A stretch of DNA of 42,059 nucleotides from an uncultured Clostridia bacterium (GCA_947165825.1 CAMVBX010000003.1:1-42059); one strand, 5' to 3'. Numbered from the stretch's first letter, positions 25,451-33,560 are shown. The notes: generated by a model not told the origin, from the letters alone. A program made the numbers and translations.

Positions 25451-26518
25451 TTATAGTTTACCTTCAATCAGGAACCCAAAGTTATGTGCTCCAATAAAAT
25501 CATCCCATACCTGCGGTTCTGTGTTTTCGGCACAAATATAATCCAGGATCTTGAAATTTGCGGTTTCGCAATATGTACGAATTGCGTCAGCATCTACCTT
25601 CGGGTCCTCCAGATAGTCGATAATGATGTAGTATCGGCTTTGTATGGAAAACAGATTCTGCAACAGGTCCTGAAAGCTATTGCCGAATTTGCTTGCTTCC
25701 CCAAGGAGCAAATGGGCCACAAGCAGATCGTAATGAGCGGGAATAGGAGTATCACAAATATCCCACTCTACCACATTTACCTGATCAGATTGCATATTTC
25801 TGATCGTTTTCAGTTTGCGCTCATCGCCTGGATATACAATAGCATCCACGCTTGCTTTTGGGAAACAGGAAACGATTGTGGACAGACTGGTCTTGCCACT
25901 TCCTGCATCCAAAATATGACTGATATCCGAGATAGAAGGGTCCGACAATAATTCTCGCAGAATCGTTTTATGGCTTTGTTCAGTCACAGGCCGAAAAGCT
26001 CCATTTTGTTCACGAATACACCGATGGAGGTATTCTTTCAGCACCGCTGTATCGCGGGCTTTAAGGTATATCTGTTGGTTGGTTTTCGGTTTTCCATTTT
26101 CGATCAAGGATACCATTTCTCCCAACGTACACCACATCAGCTTAGTTCCTACGTCGATTTCTTCGCGGGTAAAGGTGGGTGCCATTGAAGACCCTTTGGT
26201 GGTTACCGTAAAGAAGTAACTGTATTGCTGCATATCGCAATAAGCCCGGTTTTCATAAACATACCCAAGCTCATAGATTACATCACACGCGCAGCCGGTT
26301 TCTTCCAGCATTTCGCGCTTCAACGCAGTAAGTATATCCTCTCCGCTTTCAATGCTTCCTCCGGGAAGCGAATACAAACCGGTGCTGTCTTCGTACATGA
26401 CGGCGTACTTGCCATCTGAGTTTCGCAGGATCGCTCTTACTTTGTATCTTGGTGCAGAATGAGCTTCTCCCAGTTGGCCAAGCAAGTCTTTGTCCGTTAG
26501 TTCCGCAATTTTCTTCAT
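25451..26518 (-). CDS. Nudix hydrolase - methyltransferase-like fusion protein
   Basis: A 355-residue, two-domain cytoplasmic protein. Residues 22-165 are a Nudix hydrolase with a complete box (GGSIESGEDILTALKREMLEETG), expected to cleave a nucleoside diphosphate-X bond. Residues about 185-355 look like a class I SAM-dependent methyltransferase: glycine-rich motif I (ILDAGSGKTSLSTIV), a downstream acidic strand end (VNVVEWDICD) and a later hydrophobic strand (YYIIIDYLED). Motif I is slightly unusual (DAGSGK), so SAM binding is likely but not proven. AAGGAG precedes the ATG. The gene is AT-richer than its neighbours and lies between gene-poor, repeat-bearing flanks, which suggests acquisition by transfer. 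Substrate unknown. Confidence 0.8.
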   Translation of the reverse strand: MKKIAELTDKDLLGQLGEAHSAPRYKVRAILRNSDGKYAVMYEDSTGLYSLPGGSIESGEDILTALKREMLEETGCACDVIYELGYVYENRAYCDMQQYSYFFTVTTKGSSMAPTFTREEIDVGTKLMWCTLGEMVSLIENGKPKTNQQIYLKARDTAVLKEYLHRCIREQNGAFRPVTEQSHKTILRELLSDPSISDISHILDAGSGKTSLSTIVSCFPKASVDAIVYPGDERKLKTIRNMQSDQVNVVEWDICDTPIPAHYDLLVAHLLLGEASKFGNSFQDLLQNLFSIQSRYYIIIDYLEDPKVDADAIRTYCETANFKILDYICAENTEPQVWDDFIGAHNFGFLIEGKL

Positions 26519-26750
26519 GCGCTCGAATTACTCCTTCGTGTTCTATTGGATTATCCGCTTGGCCCAATAAGTTAAACCATTTTGCGCCTTGCAGCATGGG
26601 GCCGGGAATATTTGTTCCATCTTCTTTGGAAAACAGCCACGGCAGCTTGATGTCAAGCGCAATGATTCAGTCTTCCGTATCTACCCCGATAATCTCCATG
26701 ATTGCAGCAAGAGCCGCATAGGAACAGGACGCTTTGAAATGTATGTACCT
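26519..26750 (-). pseudogene. Decayed C39-like peptidase/NTN fragment upstream of the Nudix gene
   Basis: Read on the minus strand, this stretch gives SCSYAALAAIMEIIGVDTED, a TGA stop (26669-26667), then LDIKLPWLFSKEDG and GPMLQGAKWFNLLGQADNP. The opening Cys-x-Tyr-Ala-x-Leu-Ala pattern resembles the active-site cysteine helix of C39/BtrH-like cysteine peptidase folds. There is an in-frame stop, no start codon, a probable frameshift before the cysteine, and the sequence runs out into the Nudix start. The frame is coding-like across about 70 residues, so a dead gene remnant is the best reading; the family is tentative. Confidence 0.45.
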
Positions 26751-26785
26751 TATAAAAGAACCGCTTTCCCTGAAAAGTGTTTTTA

Positions 26786-27096
26786 GTATATGAAAGAGAA
26801 TGCCGAAAAACAAGACTTGAAATAAACGGTATTTTCAGTATAATATGGATAATGAAAGGCAACGGTGGTAAGGAACCCTGCCGTTTTTGCCAAATAGTAC
26901 AACATATGTCTACAGCAGTTCCCCGCCTCTGTTATCAACGCTGATAACAAGATGATAACAGGAGGGGAGATAGGCTGGATAATGTGGATACATCTAATCT
27001 AATAATCAAAGGAACTACGAATAGGACGAACAATAATTCCTAAACGGAATCATTTAAGTCCTGCCGAGTGGGAATAAGAATTTCTTAGTATCCGAG
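26786..27096. other. AT-rich spacer with inverted TTATCA repeats
   Basis: No gene seen. GTTATCA-ACGC-TGATAAC at 26931-26948 is a 7-bp inverted repeat, and a third TGATAAC half-site follows at 26953-26959, 11 nt on. Such spacing on one DNA face resembles a repressor operator. AGGAGGGG comes just after it but leads only into a five-codon frame. The owner of this control region may have been lost. Confidence 0.4.
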
Positions 27097-27142
27097 TCCC
27101 GGAAACCTTGATATTACAGGGTTTCCGGGATTTCTCTTTTTT
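27097..27142 (+). terminator. Rho-independent terminator
   Basis: TCCCGGAAACC (27097-27107) pairs perfectly with GGTTTCCGGGA (27120-27130), followed by TTTCTCTTTTTT. No complete plus-strand gene precedes it, consistent with loss of the gene it once ended. Confidence 0.75.
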
Positions 27143-27593
27143 ACTGGCTACAATTTGGCTACATCGAAGGGATTTTTTGTAGCCATTCCGCTCTGGGACA
27201 TGAAGTCCATTGGCGTTGCGGTATAGGCCATTTTGGGAAATACCCCAAATGCCGGCGTGCCCCGGATCACCGATCTGACCGACCGGGTCCGGAGGAGGAC
27301 GGGTATCGGACCGCAGCCCGGCCGCGGCAAAAATCTGGGTTTCGGAGAACGTTCCGGCGTTTTCTTCCCGCGGCGGATTTTCCTGGGGAGCGGGGAAGAT
27401 CAGGGGCAAGCCATTCAAAATTGGGCATAACGACGAAATATTCGAAATAAATAAAAATTAATTGTGTAGAATGGCGATTGACTTTCGGACGATTCAGGCG
27501 CAGAATACACCCGCAATGAAAAATCGTTCTTCCCGGAGCGGTCACCAAAAGTGATCGGAAATCCGAGGAGAAGCCGGTAAAAGTTTGTTGGCC
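27143..27593. other. Intergenic stretch with second paired GGCTACA site
   Basis: GGCTACA occurs at 27146-27152 and 27157-27163 in direct orientation, as at 25.09 kb, and TGTAGCC lies inverted near 27178-27184. The remainder shows no gene with a ribosome site; minus-strand frames of about 60-120 codons here lack recognisable domains. 27430-27475 is very AT-rich and could hold the promoter of the DUF3870 gene. Confidence 0.4.
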
Positions 27594-27989
27594 ATGGGCC
27601 AAAGAGCTTTTGCCTTTTTTTATGCGATTTTGGGAAGAAGAGAGGGAGGCGGTCATACGCAGGACAAAAACACGGTGCTGCTGTCCGGGTATGCCAAGCT
27701 GCCTACGAACACAACGGCTGAGACCGTATATCAGTTCCTGGCCATAGCGATCCTGTTCGACAAGCGCAGCGGCATCATCCTGGAGGCGGAGGCTTCCATG
27801 GTGACCAACATCGCGAAGAAGTTCATTGCGCAGCTTCTTATCGGGTATAACCTGAACGATGGTCCGGATGAGCTGATGGAAACCTTTGAGGAGTATTACC
27901 ACGGAAACGCCAAGCGGGCGCTGGAAACCGCCATGCGGATGGTTTTCGCCAAGTATCAGGACTACATAGCGGAACAAAAACAGAGATAA
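27594..27989 (+). CDS. DUF3870 family protein
   Basis: The segment from about codon 23 onward (VLLSGYAKLPTNTTAETVYQ ... ILEAEASMVTNIAKKFIAQLL, ETFEEYYHGNAKRALETAM) matches the whole of the DUF3870 family, which is about 95 residues long and of unknown function. The protein is intact at the C-terminus. The start is uncertain: the ATG at 27594 has no ribosome site and adds about 20 unlikely residues, while GAGGGAGG at 27643-27651 would serve a start near 27660 where there is no ATG. The original start codon may have been lost or an unusual codon is used. It lies upstream of the cytidylate-kinase-like cluster but is separated from it by a terminator. Confidence 0.75.
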   Translation: MGQRAFAFFYAILGRREGGGHTQDKNTVLLSGYAKLPTNTTAETVYQFLAIAILFDKRSGIILEAEASMVTNIAKKFIAQLLIGYNLNDGPDELMETFEEYYHGNAKRALETAMRMVFAKYQDYIAEQKQR

Positions 27990-28040
27990 ACGTTACCGTT
28001 GTGACTGCGGGCGTTCAAAAAACGCAGAAAGCAGATCATG

Positions 28041-28095
28041 AGCCGGCATATCACGGTCATCCCTGTGGGGAGCCGTCGATAGGCCGGCTTTTTTG
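28041..28095 (+). terminator. Elaborate terminator/attenuator before the kinase-like cluster
   Basis: AGCCGGC (28041-28047) pairs with GCCGGCT (28083-28089), and inside it TATC/GATA, CGG/CCG and TCCC/GGGGA continue the stem with small bulges, followed by six Ts. It ends 21 nt before the next start, so it either terminates the DUF3870 transcript or acts as an attenuator for the genes downstream. Confidence 0.7.
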
Positions 28096-28115
28096 TTGCG
28101 GAGAGGGGGGAGAAA

Positions 28116-28763
28116 ATGAAAATCGATCAGGATAAGCTGGTAATCACGGTGGAAGGGGAGCTCTGCGCGGAACAGGAGATTCTCGGCGCGGCTTTGGCAA
28201 ACGTCCTGCGCATACCCTGCTACCGGGGGGAAATCCTGGAGACGGCAAAGCGGATCAGCGGAATATCCTGGAAGCTGCTGAAGCGATACGAGGAAAAGCC
28301 GGTGCGCAGCGCCTATGATCTGACCGCCAGCGGGGAGGACGACCTGCATATGCCCCCGGCCCGGGATTTCCTTGCGGCGCAGATCGCCGCCTGCCGGGAA
28401 CTGGCGGAGGAAGGCCCCTGCATCCTGGTGGATCACCATGCCAACGCGGCCATATCCGACCGGGCGGATCACCTGAGCGTGTTTGTTCATGCCGAGCGGG
28501 ATAAGCGGCTTCTGGAATATGCCCGACGCTGGGGAATCAGTCCGGAAGAGGCAAAGCGGCGATTCTCCCGGGAGGACCGGGTGCGCAGCCGGTATTTCCG
28601 CAGCGTGTTCCCCGGCTGGGGAAAGGCGGGAAGCTATGACATCACCCTGAAAGCGAGCGGCATCTTCCCGGAGGACCTGGCGAGCCACGTGATCCGCTAT
28701 CTGGAGACGGTGACGCGGGAGCGGCTTGTCCACCCTACACCGGCGCGAGAGCGCAGCGCCTAA
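28116..28763 (+). CDS. Cytidylate-kinase-like protein 1 (P-loop degenerate)
   Basis: A 215-residue soluble protein of the cytidylate kinase-like family (Cytidylate_kin2). The middle and C-terminal parts fit the family: PARDFLAAQIAACRELAEEG, then PCILVDHHANAA, the LID-type region RRWGISPEEAKRRFSREDRV and YFRSVFPGWGKAGSYDITLKA. The N-terminus, where family members carry a glycine-rich nucleotide loop (GSGG type) after the first strand, reads VEGELCAEQEILGAAL, with no glycine pair. The Arg normally in the GRxA motif is His here. It may bind but not phosphorylate nucleotides. A G-rich ribosome site precedes the ATG. First of three paralogues in tandem. Confidence 0.82.
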   Translation: MKIDQDKLVITVEGELCAEQEILGAALANVLRIPCYRGEILETAKRISGISWKLLKRYEEKPVRSAYDLTASGEDDLHMPPARDFLAAQIAACRELAEEGPCILVDHHANAAISDRADHLSVFVHAERDKRLLEYARRWGISPEEAKRRFSREDRVRSRYFRSVFPGWGKAGSYDITLKASGIFPEDLASHVIRYLETVTRERLVHPTPARERSA

Positions 28764-28944
28764 TAAAACGCGCCGATATCGTCTACCTGGACGCATTCCG
28801 AAGACATCGGGAAGGGCCCTCCGGGCCGACCGAAAAGGCAGCGGGCGGGGAAGACCGTTCCGAAGCAAAAATCACGTATTTGCCCTTCAACTGATTCCAA
28901 AACACGAACATACAAATTCATTCAATAAGAAAGGCAGAAATACC

Positions 28945-29586
28945 ATGAAAATCAATCAGGACAACATGATCATCACCATCGACACCGAGCTGTGCGCCAA
29001 CGGCGATAAAATTGCCAAGGAACTCGCGGATATGCTGCATCTTCCCTGCTACGGGGAAGAGATCCTGGACAAGGCCTCTGAACTCAGCGGCATCCCGGCC
29101 CGGCTGATGCATCGCTATGACGGCCGCGCCGTTCACGCCGCCTACGACCTCCTGGCGAATGACCATGATCCTCTGCATATCCGGCCCGCCGCAGACTTTA
29201 TCACCGCCCAGGTGGCGGCCTGCCGCGAGCTGGCCGCGAAGGGCTCCTGCATTCTGGTGGACCGCCACGCCTCCATGGCGATGGCAGGGACCGAGGGCCA
29301 CGTGAGCGTATACGTCCATTCCGATTTCAGCGACCGCGCCGCACGTCTGGCGGAGCAGAACGGCCTGACCGCCGCCGAGGCGGAGAAGCAGCTGAAGCGG
29401 GCCGACCGGGCCTATCGCAGCTACTACCGGGGCAACCATAAAGGCTGGGGCGAAGCGGACAGCTACGATATCAGCATCAACGCCTCGGACGGGGACGTGC
29501 ATACCCTGGCCTGCACGCTCCTGAGCTTCCTGGAGACCATGGTCGGCGCGGAACTGGCGGACCGGAAGGAAACCAAGGCGGTCTGA
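28945..29586 (+). CDS. Cytidylate-kinase-like protein 2 (P-loop degenerate)
   Basis: A 213-residue paralogue of the preceding protein. Start MKINQDNMIITIDTELCANG mirrors MKIDQDKLVITVEGELC of protein 1, and CYGEEILDKASELSGIP, ILVDRHASMAMAG, AAEAEKQLKRADRAYRSYYR and GWGEADSYDISINAS follow the family pattern. The loop is ANGDK, lacking the GSGG of active members, but the Arg of the VDRHA motif is kept. The ATG at 28945 was chosen for its match to protein 1 and the AAGAAAGG before it; the frame is open further upstream to 28726 but that part is not family-like. 181 nt of spacer with no gene separate it from protein 1. Confidence 0.85.
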   Translation: MKINQDNMIITIDTELCANGDKIAKELADMLHLPCYGEEILDKASELSGIPARLMHRYDGRAVHAAYDLLANDHDPLHIRPAADFITAQVAACRELAAKGSCILVDRHASMAMAGTEGHVSVYVHSDFSDRAARLAEQNGLTAAEAEKQLKRADRAYRSYYRGNHKGWGEADSYDISINASDGDVHTLACTLLSFLETMVGAELADRKETKAV

Positions 29587-29654
29587 TCCCCGGCGTCATG
29601 TAAACGGGGTCTCGATCGGGAGGCCCCATCACTCCTATCCTTATCAGAATCGAG

Positions 29655-31694
29655 ATGCTTGACATGGTTCTCTCTCCCGCACAATTGACCGGTCTCCTGG
29701 CCGCGGTCCTCGGTATCGCGCTTCTGGCCGTGTTCACCGGAACCCGCCGGAAATCCGCCTCTGCTTCCAACGGAACGGCCATCGTCGCCGGAATCATCAT
29801 GGGTACGCTGGTGGGCGGCTCCGCCACCGTGGGTACAGCCCAGCTGGCTTACCATTACGGCATGTCGGCCTGGTGGTTTACCCTGGGCGGAGGGCTGGCC
29901 TGCCTGGTACTCGCCCTGGGCTTCGTCGGCCCCTGGCGGCGCTCCGGGAGTCAGACGCTCATCGGGATCCTGGCCAAGGAGTTCGGCCCGGGGGCGGGAC
30001 TGGCTGCGTCCCTGCTCAGCAGCGTGGGCACGTTTATCAACGTGATTTCCCAGCTGATCGCCGGGACTGCCGTGATCGCCGTTGCCGCACCGAGTCTCGG
30101 CCTTGTTCCGGCCCTGCTGATCACCGCCGCCTTCATGGCCCTGTACGTGGTGTTCGGCGGAACCCACGGCGCCGGTGTGGTGGGCATCCTGAAGCTGGGG
30201 CTCCTCTATCTTTCCATGATCGGCTGCGGCGTCATGGTGCTGGTGCTTTCCGGCGGCGTGAGCGGTTTCCTGCAGACGGTGAACGGGATCGATAATCCTG
30301 ACGCCATCCGCTTCGGCAGCCTTTTCGCCCGGGGGATCGGCAAGGACGGGGGCGCCGCGCTCTCCCTCATCCTGGGCGTCCTCACGACCCAGACCTACGC
30401 CCAGGCGGTGCTTTCCGCAAAATCGGATGGGGCCGCCCGGCGGGGTACCCTCATCAGCGCGGTGCTGATCCCCCCCATCGGCGCGGGCGGCATCCTGGTG
30501 GGCCTGTTCATGCGGGCGCATCATCCCGGGATCGCGGCGAAAACCGCCCTTACCGCCTTTGCCACGGGCTATCTGCCGCCGGTGCTCAGCGGGATCCTGC
30601 TGGGGACCCTCTTCATCGCCGTGGTGGGGACCGGCGCAGGCCTCGTTATGGGGATCTCCACCATCATCCGCCGGGATATCCTGGCCCGCTTCTTCGACAA
30701 GGCGGCGGAGGACAAGGCGGGGAGTCTGATGGGGAAGGGGATCATCATCCTGACCCTGCTTCTGGGGGTCGCCCTTTCCTCCGGCTCCCTGGGAGATACG
30801 ATCCTGAACTTTGCCTTCATGTCCATGGGGCTGCGCGGCGCAGTGGTTTTCGTGCCCATGCTCTGCGCCCTCTGGGCGCCGGGGAAGGTGAACCGCAAGT
30901 GCGCCATGGGCGCGATCGTTGCCGGACCGGTCGTCGTTTTGCTCTGCGGAACGCTGTTCAAACTGCCCGGCGGGATCGACCCCCTTTTCGCGGGGGTAAC
31001 GGCGGCCCTGATCTTCTGTGCGGCAGGCCGTATCCTGGGCAATCGGGTGGAGCATATCCGCGTTCTCCATGGGGGCTCCGAAACCGCCGTTCCGGTCATC
31101 GCGCTGGATACGGAACTGTATTCCGGCGGAGAGGCTCTGGGCGCGGCTCTTTCCAGCCGCCTGGGGATCCCCTGCTACGGGGAGGAGATCCTGACGAAGG
31201 CCGCGGAGCTGAGCGGGATCCCCGAGAGTATCCTGCGCCGGTATGACGGACGCAGCATCGTGGCGGCCTACGACCTGACCGCAGACGATCCCGCTGCCCT
31301 GCATCTTCCCACTACCGGCAGCCTGATCTCCGCCCAGCTTGCCGCCTGCAAGGCTCTTGCGGAGAATGGCCCCTGCATCCTGGTGGACCGCTTCGCCTCT
31401 CAGGCGCTTTCCGGCGAAGGCGTACACGTGTACATCGGCGCGGACTTCGAACAGCGGGCCGCCGAGCTTGCCCGGCAGAAAAACCTGGGACCCGCCGCTG
31501 CCCGCAGGCAGTTGAAGCGGCAGGACAGGGCCCGCAGCCGTTATTATCGAAACGGAAATCGGAATTGGGGTTATGCCAAAGCCTATGCTGTTTCGGTCAA
31601 TGCCACCGGCGCAGATCCGGAGGAACTTGCCGTGAGTCTGACAGCATTTCTTATGCCGGATGCGCAGAAGGCACAACGGAAAACCGCAGGCTGA
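29655..31694 (+). CDS. Sodium:solute symporter fused to a cytidylate-kinase-like domain
   Basis: A 679-residue membrane protein. Residues 1-465 contain about 13 hydrophobic helices with SSS-family features (VGGSATVGTAQLAYHYGMSA, WWFTLGGGLACLVLAL, early helix-breaking glycines). From about residue 475 the sequence turns into a third copy of the cytidylate-kinase-like domain: ALDTELYSGGEALGAALSSR, IPCYGEEILTKAAELSGIP, ILVDRFASQALSG, QLKRQDRARSRYYR and WGYAKAYAVSVNATG. This copy keeps SGG but one residue is missing from the usual loop. The frame is continuous with no stop at the junction, so this is a real fusion. The cytoplasmic domain may sense a nucleotide and gate transport. The start has only a weak ribosome site; Met4 is an alternative. 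Confidence 0.88.
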   Translation: MLDMVLSPAQLTGLLAAVLGIALLAVFTGTRRKSASASNGTAIVAGIIMGTLVGGSATVGTAQLAYHYGMSAWWFTLGGGLACLVLALGFVGPWRRSGSQTLIGILAKEFGPGAGLAASLLSSVGTFINVISQLIAGTAVIAVAAPSLGLVPALLITAAFMALYVVFGGTHGAGVVGILKLGLLYLSMIGCGVMVLVLSGGVSGFLQTVNGIDNPDAIRFGSLFARGIGKDGGAALSLILGVLTTQTYAQAVLSAKSDGAARRGTLISAVLIPPIGAGGILVGLFMRAHHPGIAAKTALTAFATGYLPPVLSGILLGTLFIAVVGTGAGLVMGISTIIRRDILARFFDKAAEDKAGSLMGKGIIILTLLLGVALSSGSLGDTILNFAFMSMGLRGAVVFVPMLCALWAPGKVNRKCAMGAIVAGPVVVLLCGTLFKLPGGIDPLFAGVTAALIFCAAGRILGNRVEHIRVLHGGSETAVPVIALDTELYSGGEALGAALSSRLGIPCYGEEILTKAAELSGIPESILRRYDGRSIVAAYDLTADDPAALHLPTTGSLISAQLAACKALAENGPCILVDRFASQALSGEGVHVYIGADFEQRAAELARQKNLGPAAARRQLKRQDRARSRYYRNGNRNWGYAKAYAVSVNATGADPEELAVSLTAFLMPDAQKAQRKTAG

Positions 31695-31772
31695 GAATGA
31701 TCGTCAGATATCGATCAGGGAAAAGATGTGAAATCTGCAGCACAAAGCCGACAGTCATCATTCCTTTTGCAT
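31695..31772. other. Short spacer after the symporter fusion
   Basis: Contains GATATCGATC-type palindromic sequence but no gene or clear terminator; transcription from the symporter gene probably ends at the repeat hairpin at 31876-31917. Confidence 0.4.
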
Positions 31773-31920
31773 GGTTGCAACACGTTTCCAAAGCGCTTTC
31801 CCGAAAAGGTGTTTTGCAGCAGATGGAATCGTACCGGGTGGCTTTGCGGTAAAGCCCGTATATGAGGCATTTACGAAAGAGCCGGCTTCCCTTGTGATGA
31901 GGGTAAGCCGGCTCTTTTTT
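31773..31920 (+). repeat. Dispersed hairpin repeat, copy 2
   Basis: Shares GCAACACG, TTTCCCGAAA, TTTGCAGCAGATGGAATCG and the whole distal part with copy 1. The end hairpin pairs 31876-31888 (AAAGAGCCGGCTT) with 31905-31917, with an inner CCCT/AGGG stem, followed by a T-run. It lacks the first 13-bp hairpin of copies 1 and 3. It likely serves as terminator of the symporter gene. Confidence 0.75.
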
Positions 31921-32073
31921 GCTTTTTCAACGAATTTTCGAAAATGATTTCTTTTTCGCACCCCTTTGTCCAAACATAATGAAGGGGTCTCCTCCCAACA
32001 AGGAGTACCGCTTCGGTGCTCTTTGAAAAGTGGATCATCACGCCTCTCCGTTTGCTTCTGGAGCGTTTGCGCA
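31921..32073. other. Spacer upstream of the Nudix gene
   Basis: ATTTTCGAAAAT near 31934 is a 12-nt palindrome. No gene seen. The Nudix promoter follows directly. Confidence 0.35.
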
Positions 32074-32102
32074 TTGAAAGAGAACGCGGATTGCCGTATA
32101 AT
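32074..32102 (+). promoter_or_regulatory. Sigma-A promoter of the CoA pyrophosphatase-like gene
   Basis: TTGAAA (32074-32079), 17-nt spacer, TATAAT (32097-32102), 38 nt before the ATG at 32141. This is the best consensus promoter in the window. Confidence 0.8.
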
Positions 32103-32140
32103 GTCAAAAACAGAAACTGACGGTAAGAAGGAAGCCAATC

Positions 32141-32758
32141 ATGGAAGATAGGATCAAGACATCGGTACCGGAAGAAGAGAAAGATGTCCACACATCTTCA
32201 GCAGCCATCCTGGTTCCGGTCGTCCGGGACAAAGATGAACCGGCGCTCCTGATGGAGGTCCGTTCTCTGAATGTCCGGCAGCCGGGGGAAGTCTGCTTTC
32301 CCGGCGGCCATATCGAGGCGGGAGAAAACTGTATTGATACGGCGCTGCGTGAGACTTATGAAGAGCTCGGCATCCTGCCTTCTTCTGTAAACGTTCTGCA
32401 GAGGATGGAACCGGAATGGCATAAGGAGAAAAAGTATGTCTATCCGGTATTGGCGGAGATCGACCCGTTTGAACCGGAACGCCTGCTCCTGCGGCAGGAA
32501 GAAGTGAGCGAGGTCTTTACCATGCCCTTTGCCTGGCTTTTGTCCCATGAAGCGGCTGTTTATGACCTGAGCGACCCGGAGAGCGAGAAACTGCCCGTCA
32601 TTTTGAGGCGGTATTTAAGAAACTATAAGCGAGGAAGCTTTACTACATATTACTGGGCATATGAGCAATACGGAATCTGGGGACTGACGGCACGGATCCT
32701 TGTCAGATTCAGAGATATGCTTCTTTCCGGAGAGTATCAGCCGACTTGGAAATGGTAA
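32141..32758 (+). CDS. Nudix hydrolase, CoA pyrophosphatase type
   Basis: A 205-residue Nudix enzyme. QPGEVCFPGGHIEAGE corresponds to the extra NuCoA/UPF0035 signature that precedes the Nudix box in NudL-type CoA pyrophosphatases, and the box itself is complete (GGHIEAGENCIDTALRETYE, followed by ELG). Such enzymes hydrolyse CoA or oxidised CoA to 3',5'-ADP and 4'-phosphopantetheine. AAGGAAG lies before the ATG and a strong promoter is present. It is unrelated in sequence outside the box to the Nudix fusion at 25.5 kb. DUF554 gene follows 76 nt later. Confidence 0.85.
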   Translation: MEDRIKTSVPEEEKDVHTSSAAILVPVVRDKDEPALLMEVRSLNVRQPGEVCFPGGHIEAGENCIDTALRETYEELGILPSSVNVLQRMEPEWHKEKKYVYPVLAEIDPFEPERLLLRQEEVSEVFTMPFAWLLSHEAAVYDLSDPESEKLPVILRRYLRNYKRGSFTTYYWAYEQYGIWGLTARILVRFRDMLLSGEYQPTWKW

Positions 32759-32834
32759 GGCTGGCCGCCATTGGGCACGGCAACTTCAAGCATGTCGGGA
32801 TATCACCAAATCGGGGTTTGTGGGGGAATGTCAC

Positions 32835-33560
32835 ATGATAGGACTTGGAACAATAATCAATAGTGCGGCAATTATTGCCGGAGGGCTGATCGGACATTTT
32901 ACCAGTAAACTGTTCCGTCAGGATCAGCAAGATGCGGTTAACAAGGCTTGTGGAATCAGCGTCCTGTTTATAGCAATCGCAGGAGCGATGCAGGGGATGC
33001 TGCACGTAGACAATGGTACAATCCTCAGCGGAAGATCTATGTTAGTTGTTCTTTGCCTTGCATTGGGCACGATCATTGGCGAAATCATCGGGATTGAGAA
33101 AGGATTCGAGCACTTTGGTGAATGGCTGAAAGTAAAAACCGGGAACAGCGGGGATAAGCAGTTTGTGAACGCATTTGTTACAGCTTCGCTGACCGTATGC
33201 ATTGGCGCAATGGCGATTGTTGGTGCGATGCAGGATGGGATTTCAGGGGATTATTCCACACTTGCCGTAAAAGCAGTCCTGGACTTTATCATTATTACTG
33301 TAATGACCTCTTCGCTTGGGAAAGGATGCATGTTCTCAGCGATTCCTGTTTTCCTTTTTGAGGGGGTGATCACAGTGTTTGCCCGCATAATATCTCCGGT
33401 GATGACGGAGACAGCCGTTGCATATCTTTCGCTTATTGGGGCTGTATTGATTTTCTGTGTGGGTCTTAACCTTGTATGGGGTAAGAAAGTGCGAGTGGCA
33501 AATATGCTTCCGGCAGTCATATTCGCTGTGCTTTTCGCCTATTTGCCGTGGACGTTTTGA
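32835..33560 (+). CDS. DUF554 family membrane protein
   Basis: A 241-residue integral membrane protein with about seven helices, beginning MIGLGTIINSAAIIAGGLIG, the standard N-terminus of DUF554 (YdfK/YqgA-like) proteins; GISVLFIAIAGAMQGML, FVTASLTVCIGAMAIVGAM and the duplicated half-structure also fit. Function of the family is unsettled, possibly transport. GGGGGA lies nine nucleotides before the chosen ATG; the frame is open upstream to 32700 but only overlaps the Nudix gene there. Confidence 0.9.
   Translation: MIGLGTIINSAAIIAGGLIGHFTSKLFRQDQQDAVNKACGISVLFIAIAGAMQGMLHVDNGTILSGRSMLVVLCLALGTIIGEIIGIEKGFEHFGEWLKVKTGNSGDKQFVNAFVTASLTVCIGAMAIVGAMQDGISGDYSTLAVKAVLDFIIITVMTSSLGKGCMFSAIPVFLFEGVITVFARIISPVMTETAVAYLSLIGAVLIFCVGLNLVWGKKVRVANMLPAVIFAVLFAYLPWTF

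Noticed and set aside
29463..31676. A 737-codon minus-strand open frame opposite the symporter fusion
   Set aside because: Shadow of the GC-rich plus-strand gene; composition is Gln/Gly/His/Asp-rich with no motif, and it crosses two real genes.
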